Below the pieces are notes generated by a model. It saw only the letters and a list, made by a program, of their open reading frames with translations. It ran no database searches and had not been told where the DNA came from. A stretch of DNA of 64,000 nt from Saprospiraceae bacterium (GTDB taxonomy: Bacteria > Bacteroidota > Bacteroidia > Chitinophagales > Saprospiraceae), in assembly GCA_016715405.1 (NCBI GenBank), contig JADKAE010000001.1, positions 232,089 through 296,088 of the forward strand, in the 5' to 3' direction. Positions 38,038 through 47,467 of this stretch are shown here, one piece after another. The translations under genes were made by a program, and so were the position numbers. How positions within the stretch are numbered: position 1 is the stretch's first letter; each line of letters opens with the position of its first letter.

Positions 38038-39250
38038 TTTTTAAAAATTATCCATGCCGTTTGGGGAAGAGGTCTTTTTAATGCACCTCTAAGTACAATC
38101 ATAGGTGTGAACTTATAATCAGGGAGCTGAACTTCTGAATGATTCAACGGAGTATTAAGATGTGCTTTTGAACCAGTAGGAGCATAATTTGTTTTGTTGC
38201 GAAGTGTGTAATAACCAGGATATTGTTTTGATTCTACGGCTTCTTTGCCGTAGACATTTCTTCCGCCATAATGAGTTCGCTCAGGTAAGCCCATTTCTTT
38301 TCTTACGCGATTTTCCATTTCAACTGCATGCACTTCTTCCGCTGCTATTTCAGAGCGATAACCATTTTTATCAAGTAAATATCCGGTTTGAGGGGATAAA
38401 AAATGGGCTAATTCATGAGCAAGACTAGTCTCTACCGTCTGAGTCAATGTTTTTCCATTTCTCCCATTGCCGGCATCAAGATCAGCAGTTGCTTGATCTA
38501 GGTCAAATGCCAGGGTAGCATAACCCCTTTCTTCTGTATTCCATTCATCAAGTTGATTTTCAATTTCACTAATTGTATTACCTATCACTAAAGTACTTTC
38601 TGAAGAAAAGGCCATATTTACCAATTCAGCTCCGGCTCCTGAAGAAAGAGCTAAATTGATAAGTGCGTTAAACACCTTTGTTCTATATTCTTTGTCTCCT
38701 ACAATGCTTACTCGCATTCCGTCCGGATCAATTAATAATATCGGATTATTTAATGCATAATTGTAAACCGAATGTGTCTTGAAATCCTCCCCCAACGGAT
38801 CCACCTGCCACCACCTCCCCGTAGCCGGGTCCTGCCACCTCGCCCCGTAATCATTCCAATCCAGCTCCAACTCCTCGTTAAGTTCCTTGCCGTTATACTG
38901 ATACCCATTCCTCGGGCCTATTGTGCCATACCAGGGCCCCCTCCTGGTTCATACCAAAAGGATAGTAATGATTTTCCTGTGTTATCTCCGCTTCATTCTC
39001 CGGCGTTGAAGGATCATCCCATACCTCGATGGTTCCGTTGTGGTTTTCATCGGCGAAGGCGAGGCGGGTATTGCCGAGATGGTCTTTTAGCCAGTACTCG
39101 GCCCGGAAGCTCGTGAGCGTTACGCCGTACTGGTCGTAGACAGCCGTCAGGCGGCCTTCCTGGCCGTACACGGCTTCTACTTTGCCGTCTTTGTATTCTA
39201 TGCCCTGGCAGTAGTCTTTGATCACACCCGCTATTTGTTTTTGCCATGCA
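38034..39250 (-). CDS. RHS C-terminal cassette A with M91-like metallopeptidase tip, one frameshift
   Basis: Core homology begins near 39250, right behind the end of a T9SS gene, with a damaged KQIAGVIKDYCQG, and runs through AEYWLKDHLGNTRLAFAD. A G5 run near 38938 (four in cassette B) shifts the frame; then ELDWNDYGARWQDPATGRWW and NNPILLIDPDGM close the core. The tip holds SLAHELAHFLSP (HExxH) and AAEEVHAVEMENRVRKEMGL followed by PERTHYGG, which is the pattern of M91/NleD-type effector peptidases (third ligand in the ExxHAVExEN region). It has no N-terminal part, so it is an orphan cassette. Confidence 0.8.
38841..39245 (-). repeat. RHS core repeat, cassette A copy
   Basis: Direct repeat of 36658-37062. 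The DNA differs mainly at scattered third positions, plus the extra G near 38938. Confidence 0.75.
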
Positions 39251-39293
39251 TGCGCAGGGCGGCATTGAGTTGGGCTGGGCGTTAAAACTCCGA

Positions 39294-40223
39294 TTATTGC
39301 TTGACAAATGCTCCCCTCCAAATTCGGTTTTTCTCCATATAAACCACAACATGATACCTACCCTCGGACAACCCGCTCACATCTATAACTTGCTCCAATC
39401 CAACCGCAGTATGGTGTTTGACCATCTGACCAGTGGAATTATAGATGAATAAAGGGCCCGTAATGCCACCACCCGATAAATCCGATAATTTAAAATACCC
39501 GCTGACAGGATTGGGGTATATGGCTATTCCATCAACATACCTGGTATTTTCAGTTTCCGTTACCCAATAACAGGGGGTGTAGGCCCAATAGGGGTTTACT
39601 ATGAGTCTAAGACCTGGAATAGGCATAATGCCCAATCCTTCTACTTCTTTATTAATGTATACCCTGATTTGCTCAGGAGAGGGTTCTTCTGTGAAATCAA
39701 AGTAACCGCTATCTACCGCTGCCATACAATAATACAACGGAGGTATCTCGTCAGGAGAGATAGGGCCGGCCAATTCATCAGTAATATGATTTACGATAAA
39801 TGCACCCCGGAAGCACTCATTGTTGAGCAATAGGTTCTTATCCCAATTTACTTTTATGGGGTAATGAATGGCATAAACATAAATTATCCCAGTTGAACCG
39901 ATGTAACAAGAGGAATCATTAACAACTATCTCTGTATCTTGTATTAATCGCTTAGTTAATTTGTTTTTATAAAAATAATCAAATGAGCCAATTTTAACCT
40001 CGAAAACAGAATCAAAAGGCGTAGTTAGCTCTACCTCGCCCCATTCCGGGTCGATATCCGAGCTGGCGTTGATATCATAACCAAAAATGACAGTATCGCG
40101 GTTGCCTATGGCATCTTCGAAATACAAACTCATTTCAAAATAAGGCGTGAGTTGTGCCTCTAGCGTGTCTGGTACGCTAAATATCAGGGCGATAACCAGC
40201 CCCAATTGTATTGGAATTTTCAT
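39294..40223 (-). CDS. Secreted protein with T9SS type A sorting domain
   Basis: 309 residues with a signal peptide (ending TLEAQ) and an unrecognised N-terminal domain of about 230 residues containing several Cys. The C-terminal IAIYPNPVSGYFKLSDLSGG ... LSEGRYHVVVYMEKN is a type A sorting domain. The N-terminal domain (SLYFEDAIGNRDTVIFGYD) resembles Bacteroidota secreted proteins that respond to or bind extracellular material, but no function can be given. It lies 5 nt after the M43 gene, so the two form an operon. Confidence 0.75.
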   Translation of the reverse strand: MKIPIQLGLVIALIFSVPDTLEAQLTPYFEMSLYFEDAIGNRDTVIFGYDINASSDIDPEWGEVELTTPFDSVFEVKIGSFDYFYKNKLTKRLIQDTEIVVNDSSCYIGSTGIIYVYAIHYPIKVNWDKNLLLNNECFRGAFIVNHITDELAGPISPDEIPPLYYCMAAVDSGYFDFTEEPSPEQIRVYINKEVEGLGIMPIPGLRLIVNPYWAYTPCYWVTETENTRYVDGIAIYPNPVSGYFKLSDLSGGGITGPLFIYNSTGQMVKHHTAVGLEQVIDVSGLSEGRYHVVVYMEKNRIWRGAFVKQ

Positions 40224-40228
40224 GGCGC

Positions 40229-41970
40229 TTAATTTTTTATGATTGAGTTACTGACGACCAGTCCATCGAAATCGAGAGCCAAATAGTACAACCCAGATGG
40301 AATGCTTGAAGGGGGAAATAAAGTCTTTGAGTATGTACCTGCGGCATTCACATATTCACTGCCTAAATAAATATCCGCCACTCCGCTGTTCTGTGCAACC
40401 AGCCAAATATTCAGGTATCCTGCCCTTTCCGCGCTATAATCCATACTGATCATATCGGTGAAAGGATTGGGGTATAAATTATCTATTGCTATTTCTGATG
40501 TAGGCTCTACCACGCAACCATGTGCAGGCAGGGGCGGCAGTGTAAATGTGAGCGCCTCGCTGGATTCTTCCCCACACACATTTTCTACTGTAAGCACAGC
40601 TTTATAGGACACACCAGGCACAAAACCATGCCGGTACTCTGTGGCGTATTTTACAGAACGAGATATGCAGTATTTCAGCGCAGGCCCCGTTACCCAACCT
40701 GTACTATATTGTAAAGCATCCGAGGCGGTGAAAAATTCCAATTTATAGTACACATCGTGCATACTTGCGCCTATTTGAAAGCAAAACGCGCAGTCGTCGT
40801 CGACCGATTCATTGGGCAGAATATGCAAATTCGACATCGGAGGAAGGCAGATATCATCAGTGATAACCTCTTTGTATAAACAGCCTTCGGGCGTACTCAA
40901 ATAATCCAGCATGCGGGTTATCTGGTTTTCAGTAAAAGCGCCGCAGCAGTCGGTGTACTGTGAATAGTGCATTATATTATTAGTATGATAATCCCAACTA
41001 CATCCCGGCTCAGGCAGGCAGCCCTGAAGACTTGATCCCGGAGGTAATTCACTTTGTTGCGGGTTGCACGGGTTTTGGTAGTTGATTATTCCATCTCCAT
41101 CGTAATCCAAGGGACTCGTAATTTGAGAAGACAAGCCACAATTGACATCGTCGGGGTGACACCAGATACCACGATGAACCTCCAATTCGCTCAAACCGCC
41201 GGAGAGAGTCCAGTCATCTGTTACATCTCCATCGCAGTTATAGTCTATCCTATATATAATGTTGGGTGTATCATCACAATAATCATCCAAGTCGAATGTA
41301 TGGCGTAAAGTCAATACATGTCCCATCTCGTGATTAAAATTACTTCGAGTAAAAATCTCTGAAGTAAACGATGTACCGCCATATCCATCAGCCGCTCCGC
41401 TCGGATTTTGGGAGGCAATTGCCGGCAATTCAACAATAAAAGCATTAAACTCGGAATCAGTATTTATACCGAAATTATCTCTAAACCATGCCACCTGAAG
41501 TCCCGACGTGTTGAGCGCCTGTGTATTGCAATGAATATATACCCCCGACAAAGCGTATCGAATGGGTATGCATTGCACAGGTTTTTCCTGATTTATACCC
41601 CATAGTGGAATTTGCGCCCATTGTTTATACATATCAGGTCCAAGTTGTGTATTTGCACGGTTTACCCAGTCTTCAGCAACTTCGTAAGCTTTTTCAATCG
41701 GAATATTTTCTATTCCTAAAGGATCAAGCGTACCATTGCAGTTATCATCCAAAAAGAAGTGTACGTTGACTCTAATCCAAACTTTTGTACAAGTTTGTTG
41801 GATCAACCCAACATCAAAACAATGATTTTTCTCCAGTAGCGGTTCGGGAGGCGATGTCGGCTCCGGTGTTCCACAAGTTACGGGTGCATTTTGAGAAAAA
41901 AGAGAAGAAGGACTAACAATCATAACATAGGTAAAGGCCAGGAATACGGTAATAGCTGTACATTTTTCAT
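40229..41970 (-). CDS. M43 (pappalysin-like) metallopeptidase with T9SS type A domain
   Basis: The zinc site is NFNHEMGHVLTLRHTF (about residue 215), with the Met-turn in NNIMHYSQYTDCC, as in M43 ulilysin/pappalysin enzymes. A Cys-rich insert and a fibronectin-like region follow, and the C-terminus has LYPNPFTDMISMDYSAERAG ... LYYLALDFDGL, a type A sorting domain. It is expected outside the cell. The open frame reaches 42010 only with a TTG. An ATG at 41970 followed by an A5 run would give the signal peptide MKK-CTAITVFLAFTYVM if one A were added, so that is probably the true start. Confidence 0.8.
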
Positions 41971-42194
41971 ATAGCTCTATTTTTAATGAGGAAATATTTA
42001 TAGCTCGCAAACGAGATAGATTGGAACGATTGCTGTATTACCGGAAAAAAAATAAAGGGCAGCACCACTTGATTGCGAAGTATGCTTTCGGCATTGAACT
42101 GAGTGCCTTGGCCGTCCCATTCCTGAGCGGAGAGACTACCGATGATAATTGCGAGAATAGCTACGGGAAATACCGCTTTGGAGTGCATATTCAT
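41967..42194 (-). CDS. Short exported peptide or N-terminal remnant
   Basis: A 75-residue frame with a convincing signal peptide (MHSKAVFPVAILAIIIGSLS, then AQEWDGQG) but a non-descript tail that overlaps the M43 start. It could be the surviving start of a lost T9SS or RHS gene. Low support as a functional gene. Confidence 0.3.
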   Translation of the reverse strand: MNMHSKAVFPVAILAIIIGSLSAQEWDGQGTQFNAESILRNQVVLPFIFFPVIQQSFQSISFASYKYFLIKNRAI

Positions 42195-42218
42195 CTGCGT
42201 TTTTTTTGGAGGTAACAA

Positions 42219-42702
42219 CTATGAACGTTTTCGACTTTAAAATAATTGATGGGGGTATTTGTTGTTTTTAACTTATAATATTGAAATCCGCAAGTAATTG
42301 TACTTATTTTATCACTTAACAAATAACGCTACAAAACTAATGCTATTTATCTTTCGAGTCAATACCTCGATTGGAGTATTTTTACTTTTTTATGTTGCAA
42401 TTTGATTTTCACCTGGGGTAAATTGTCGATTGCCTAAAAAAATGGGGCGGCATAATCAACTTTGTAGTCGACGATTTTTATGCTAAAAAAAAGATACTCA
42501 AATTTTTATCTCAAAATAGAAAATACACCGTATGACGAAAAGGTTGGCTACAAAGACCTTCACGATGGAAACTTTTCGAGCATCTCAGCAAAAATGCTGA
42601 GTGTGATCAATTTCATCCCGATTTCCATGAAGTTTGGGTCTCGGGGTTATTCACTCAACCTAAACCACGCAAATCGCGCGGACTATTGTAAGACCTGATT
42701 CC
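42219..42702. other. 484-nt A/T-rich stretch without a supported gene
   Basis: A + strand frame of 72 codons (42480-42698) has no recognisable features. A 7-bp hairpin (CTCAGCA/TGCTGAG) lies at 42584-42601. Nothing else is seen. Confidence 0.5.
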
Positions 42703-43761
42703 ATGGTGGAATATCAACGGATCTCTCTGCTTGATACAAACACCGGTCAAGAATGGATACTGGGGCTGAAGTAGGGACCAAATCCCCAATTCCTCCCTCA
42801 AAAAAGCTCCTCACCGCCGTCTTCCCCTCCGCGCCGATCGTGACATTAAAGCCGAATTGCAGGTTGATCTGGTGCTGGCTGCGTTTATTTTCGCCGCTTT
42901 TATTGCGTGCCACGAGGTCCATCACGTCGTAAAAGCCCTGTCCGGTGATAAAAGCCGGGTGTGTTTCACCACGCGTTTGCTGAGGCGCGCGCCGGCGATG
43001 GGGCCGAAGTGGAAAGCGCGGCCACCCACGTCTTCCGGTAATAAAACCCGGCTGGATTCTGCCAGGTCTTCGAGCATAATGAGCTCGGAGGCGGTAAAGT
43101 CGTTTTCGTAGGCTATGCGCTTGAGCTCATCGTTGAGGTGGACAAAAAAGCCCGACTCGCTTTCTGAGCGGCTGAAACTCCAGTCGAAGCCAATGCGGGC
43201 GCCGCCGAAAATTTCGTAATCAAACGTACGGTCGATGCTACCCCCGCCGGCGCCGTAGGGCGTGCGGGCTATATTGGAGCGAAAATCGAGGTGGATGTGC
43301 GTGCCTTTTTTGCCCTGCTTGAAAAAGCCGGGGCTGACGCCTAATTCGAAGAAGTGGCGCTGCAATTTGACGTCGGAGGATTCTCCAAAACCATACCGCG
43401 CAAAAAGCATGAGCACGGTTTTGTTATAGCCGTTGCGGCCGAATTTTTTGTTCATATCTACGTCGTTGAGCACCTCTTCTTCGCCGCGCAACAGCGATTC
43501 GAGGGTGGCGCCAAGGCGTACCAGGTTCCACATGGCCTCAAAATGGGGGTTGGCCGAGAGGCTGGCACGGTCGTCGAGCGCAAACATGGTCACGGTTTGC
43601 AAGCCTATGTCGAGCTGGGCGTCTTCCAGATTAAGCCAGAAACGATCTGCGTTAGTGGTTTTGTAATACGGCGCTACTTGCGTCTGCTGCGACTGGCCGA
43701 TAAGGGAAAAAGGTAGTAGGGTCAGGGTTGTAAGGTACAGGATGGTAAAAACCTTTTCCAT
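42683..43761 (-). CDS. Outer-membrane beta-barrel-like protein, one frameshift
   Basis: Not a family I can name. The ATG at 43761 gives a signal peptide (LLPFSLIGQ), then strands with alternating aromatics (FWLNLEDAQLDIGLQTVTMF, THIHLDFRSNIARTPYGAGG, ARIGFDWSFSRSESESGFF). A base is missing near 42955: the copy at 34.5 kb reads HTRAFITGQGFYDVMDLVAR without a break. The C-terminus, INLQFGFNVTIGAEGKTAVR, looks like a final strand. It probably sits in the outer membrane, in one operon with the next upstream barrel gene. Confidence 0.6.
42703..42774 (+). pseudogene. 3' remnant of the duplicated lipoprotein gene
   Basis: Codes for VEYQRISLLDTNTGQEWILG plus LK and stop, matching the end of the 33342-34334 lipoprotein (VEYARISLLDSYTGQEWILG). 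The rest of the gene is missing here. Confidence 0.7.
42706..43199. repeat. 494-bp direct repeat, right copy
   Basis: Partner of 34266-34758. This copy is in the intact context of the beta-barrel gene on its right side, so it is the probable source of the barrel part. Confidence 0.85.
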
Positions 43762-43793
43762 AATACAGGGAATTAAAAGATTTGACAAATCAA

Positions 43794-44782
43794 TTATCTT
43801 CTGCGGTTGTTGCGCCCGCCGCCTGCCACTTTCCAGCGCACGCCGGCATAGCCGTAAGCGCTGGTCATGGGTTTCGTTCCTTTGATCGAGGTGTGTTTGT
43901 TGATGCTGAATTCGCCGCCGAGCAATACCGAAAAGTCGCCGCCGAAATTGATGGGCACTTCACCCCGCAAAAACCAACCGAGTGAAGGCACCACGCGGGG
44001 TCGCGGAATTTGCCGAAAACGACGTTCTGTATGGCTACGGCTATCTGATCGGTCGTGTTTTCTACTGGATTCAAGAGTCCGCCTTCCATGAGGTTGTCCA
44101 ATTTTTCACTAATAAACAAGGTATTTCCCAGGTCGACTACCGGCGAGGGGTCGGCGGTGAAGCGTATGCCGGAGCAAAGCGAGGCGTCGATGGTACTGTT
44201 TTTGTTGCGGCCCCATTCCAGTAGCACCTGGTCGGGGTAGATCAATCGTTTCAGGTCTATGTATACGTCGAGGTCGTAGCGGTTGGCAAAAAACGGTTTG
44301 ATGCGCGTTTCGTCGGCTATGGCCATGGCGGCCAGGTGTTCCGCGAGTTCTTCCGATTTGCCGGCCAGCGACAGGCGCACGGATTTGATCTGGTTGCCCA
44401 GTTTTCGAGATTCCTGCGGGGTGCTCAGGCGCGGGTCGGATACCGAAAAGCTACCGCCGAGCCAGTCGTAACGGGCAAAAAAGCGAACGGTTTTCACGTT
44501 GCGGGTTTGTTTGCGCGATATGTCGCCCGCCACTTCGATGCGCACGCCGGGGAATAATTCGCGAAGCCAGCGGGGCGCGCTGAGGTCAAAACGGGCCAAC
44601 GCGGTATCTACCTGTTCTTGCGTGATTTCGATTTCAGAAAAACCCACCATCTGCGCCAGGTCGCCCCGAAAGGAGGTATGTGCACGGCCATACGACGTAA
44701 CCATGCCCGCCTCAAAACGCTGGGCGGCGAGTGGCGCCGATAAAATGACCGCGGCAAGCAGTGCAAGGATACAAATTCTCAT
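43794..44782 (-). CDS. Outer-membrane beta-barrel-like protein, one frameshift
   Basis: A signal peptide (MRICILALLAAVILSAPLAA) is followed by a barrel-like pattern (TVRFFARYDWLGGSFSVSDP, LDVYIDLKRLIYPDQVLLEW). A C4 run near 43997 breaks the frame; with five C it continues as RVVPSLGWFLRGEVPINFGG to the end ASAYGYAGVRWKV-type strand. Family unknown. It starts 15 nt after the T9SS type B gene and ends 32 nt before the second barrel gene. The trio may form a surface complex. Confidence 0.55.
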
Positions 44783-44797
44783 AAGCTGTGGTTGGGT

Positions 44798-47060
44798 TTA
44801 TCGGATGAGCAGTACATCGCCTTTCAGGTGGCGGATGGCGCCGTTGCCAAAGCGAATAATGCCATGATACGTATAAATACCGGGATTGGCGGGTTTGCCC
44901 CTTGACTGGCCGTCCCATCCCTTGCTCTCGTCGTTCAGCGCGATGTCTTTTGCTTCAAATAACAAGTCGCCCCATCGGTCGAAGATGCGCAGGGCGGTAA
45001 TGATCTCTCCCGAGCCGTTGTCGCTGTAAAAGGTAAACCGGTCGTTGATGCCGTCGCTGTTGGGTGAAAAGGCGTTGGGCACGTATATGTCGCCAAGTAC
45101 TATTTCGAGGTGAAAGCCGTCGGAGGCCAGGCAGCCCTTGTCGTCTTCTACGATAATCCGCACGTCCATGCTGTTCGTCGCTATAAAATCTGTGGTGGCG
45201 GTTCCGGTATTGATCGCTTCGGGCAGCCACTGGTATGTTTGTATCTGTCCCACGGTTTGGGCTTGCAGGCTGACGGGGGTATTGGGGCGCATTTCGAGGT
45301 AGTCGATGCCCAGCGACACGCCCATGGTGTCGGGGGTTTCTATTATTATTTCAAATTGCTGTAAACAGCCCAGGTCGTCGAGTACGGCTACTTGGTAAGT
45401 GCCGTACGATAGCTTGTCGAAATGCGGCGACAGGCTGTAGGTCTGGCCGCCGTCGATGGAAAAAATCAGGGGCTGGTCGTCGTTTTCTGCTACGATGGTG
45501 ATTTCTCCGTAATCGCCGGGACAAAACGGCTGCTCTACTTCCAGCGAAATTTCCGGGCCTTCGGGCAGGGGCGCTTCGATTTGCAATACCGACGAGCAAC
45601 CCAGGGGGTCGGTGACGGTTACGGCGAAACTACCGCCGGTGGCCGTGGCAAATACCGGGCCGATAAGTCCGGTTTCCCAGGTGTATTGATAATCGGGCGG
45701 ATAAATGTAAATGCGCGAACTATCGCAGCTTTCTTCAACAACGTATTCCACTTCGGGCGGCTCGCTGCCGCTAATCAAAACTTCTTGCTGAATGGCGCAG
45801 CCAAAAGCATCGGTTGCAGTAAGGGTGTACGTGCCGATTTGGCCGGATTGAAAATTGGGTATAAAAGTTTGGCCCAGCACAGTTCCCTGCGGGTCCTGCC
45901 ATTTTAAGGTTACAAAGGCCGTGTCGTTATTTACACCCAAAAATAAAGTATCGCCCAGACAGGGGGTATTCACCGCCACGTCGGGCAAGGGCGGCGTATG
46001 AACCTCTACGAGCAGCGTATCGGTATCCTCGCAGCCTTCGGCATTAAAGGCGTGCAGGATATACAGTCCGGCGTCGGTTTCCTGGGCTGCCGGTATCGTC
46101 ACCAGTGAATCGTTGATAACCGCGCCGCCGGCTTTTTCCCAAAAATGCCCTGCGCCTCCGGTACCGGCCAGGATCACGGGCTCCTGGTTGCAAACCGATA
46201 TGTCCGGCCCCGCCTGGCAAATCGGGATTTTGCACCCATACGGAATCCTGAAGCGTGCAACAATCATCGCTAAACGTGAGGTAATACATGCCCAGATTGG
46301 CGGGTGTTAAGGGCAAGGCGGCGTTGGCGGTAGTTGCCGCCACGCCGCCCGCGTTCGACCATTGCGCTTGCGCCGGTCCCATCAGGCAGTTGGCCGGCAC
46401 ATTGGCAAACAAATAAAGGCTATCGTTTTGACAATCGATGTCAATACCAAAAGTAAGCGGACACATGCTTTGTGTCTGTATGCATAAAATATGGGTAGAA
46501 AATTCGGTAGAGGAAGTATTGGGGTCGCTGAAAACGCTGTATTCCACGCGCCAGCCGATGGCGCAAAATGGAAGGCGGCCGCTGAGCCGGCCAACGCCTG
46601 TGAGCGACTGCAGGTTGCCGGTAAGGGCAAAAGCCGGCTGATTGAACGAAGCCAGCCACATATTCATCGTGTTCACATCGCTCACACCCTGCACGGCCAG
46701 GATATTGTCGTCTACCAGCGCAAATCCGTCGAGACAACCCACGCAATTGCCAAAAGCCATGCCGCCCATCAATTTGAGGCTGCTGTCGGGCATAATGGCG
46801 TAAACCTTGGCCCGGTCGGCCTGCAAGCCGCCAAAGGCGTTGATATCGATAAAATAGCGGCGAAGGGTCTGTCCGTCGGTAAAATACGATTCATACACCA
46901 GGGTATCCAGCGCAGGCATCGTATTGGGACTGCCGTCCTGCGGATCGATATAGGAAACGCCGCAATCGGGCAAAATAATAGGCGACTGGGCTATGCTTTG
47001 CGAAGACAAACACAGGAAAAGTAGCGAGGAAAAGAGAAAAAAACGGTTTCTGCAACCCAT
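44798..47060 (-). CDS. Large secreted protein with T9SS type B (gliding-motility-like) sorting domain, one frameshift
   Basis: From the ATG at 47060 there is a signal peptide (SSQSIAQ), then a propeller-like N-terminal part (YFIDINAFGGLQADRAKVYA). A frame break near 46220 joins to repeated Ig/SprB-like units (GPDISVCNQEPVILAGTGGA; TYTLTATDAFGC; FAVTVTDPLGCSSV; GTYQVAVLDDLGCLQQ). The C-terminus is the type B sorting domain: IYVPNAFSPNSDGINDRF, LRIFDRWGDLLFEAKD and GIYTYHGIIRF. Such proteins reach the surface through T9SS and commonly act in adhesion. Confidence 0.85.
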
Positions 47061-47240
47061 AGCACTTAATTCATTCGAAATTGGCTTCACTACATCATAT
47101 GCAGCAAAACCGGTTATGCGACATGTTAATAACAAATGCCGCTGTTACTTGATAAGCAGAAAGTCGTCTGAAGTGGTAGTCATTTCGAATAAAAGCTTCG
47201 AAAGACCCGAAGGCAATAGGAGATCATGATTTAGGCTCGA

Positions 47241-47248
47241 CAAAAGTA
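47241..47248 (-). promoter_or_regulatory. Candidate -7 element TACTTTTG for the T9SS type B gene
   Basis: TACTTTTG on the minus strand about 180 nt before the ATG at 47060. The 407-nt gap between the two divergent genes otherwise shows nothing beyond this and the + strand element at 47366. Confidence 0.4.
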
Positions 47249-47365
47249 GCATTTTAATATTTGATTTATCTACGATTTGTTGGGATTTTGACGAAAAATA
47301 GCGGGCGGGGTCACTTATGGGTACAAAAGTGAAGCGGTTTAACGTTAGTGGTCAGGAATTATATG

Positions 47366-47373
47366 TAATTTTG
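47366..47373 (+). promoter_or_regulatory. Candidate -7 element TAATTTTG for the 47468 gene
   Basis: TAATTTTG matches TAnnTTTG and lies 94 nt before the ATG at 47468. No -33 TTG is seen. Confidence 0.4.
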
Positions 47374-47467
47374 AGCCCTACACTCACAGACGACCAATTC
47401 TATCTCTCGTCAATTGCCAAAGCCCACTATAGCAACTCCTATTTTTATTTTAAACTTAATCAAGCGC

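Noticed and set aside
42480..42698. 72-codon + strand frame with ATG
   Set aside because: No signal, motif or homologue is recognised, it lies in A/T-rich DNA next to a duplication border, and its end overlaps the border of a remnant.
43794..44782. PorP/SprF assignment for the barrel genes after the type B protein
   Set aside because: The usual N-terminal FSQYYANP-like motif of PorP/SprF is absent in both barrels.
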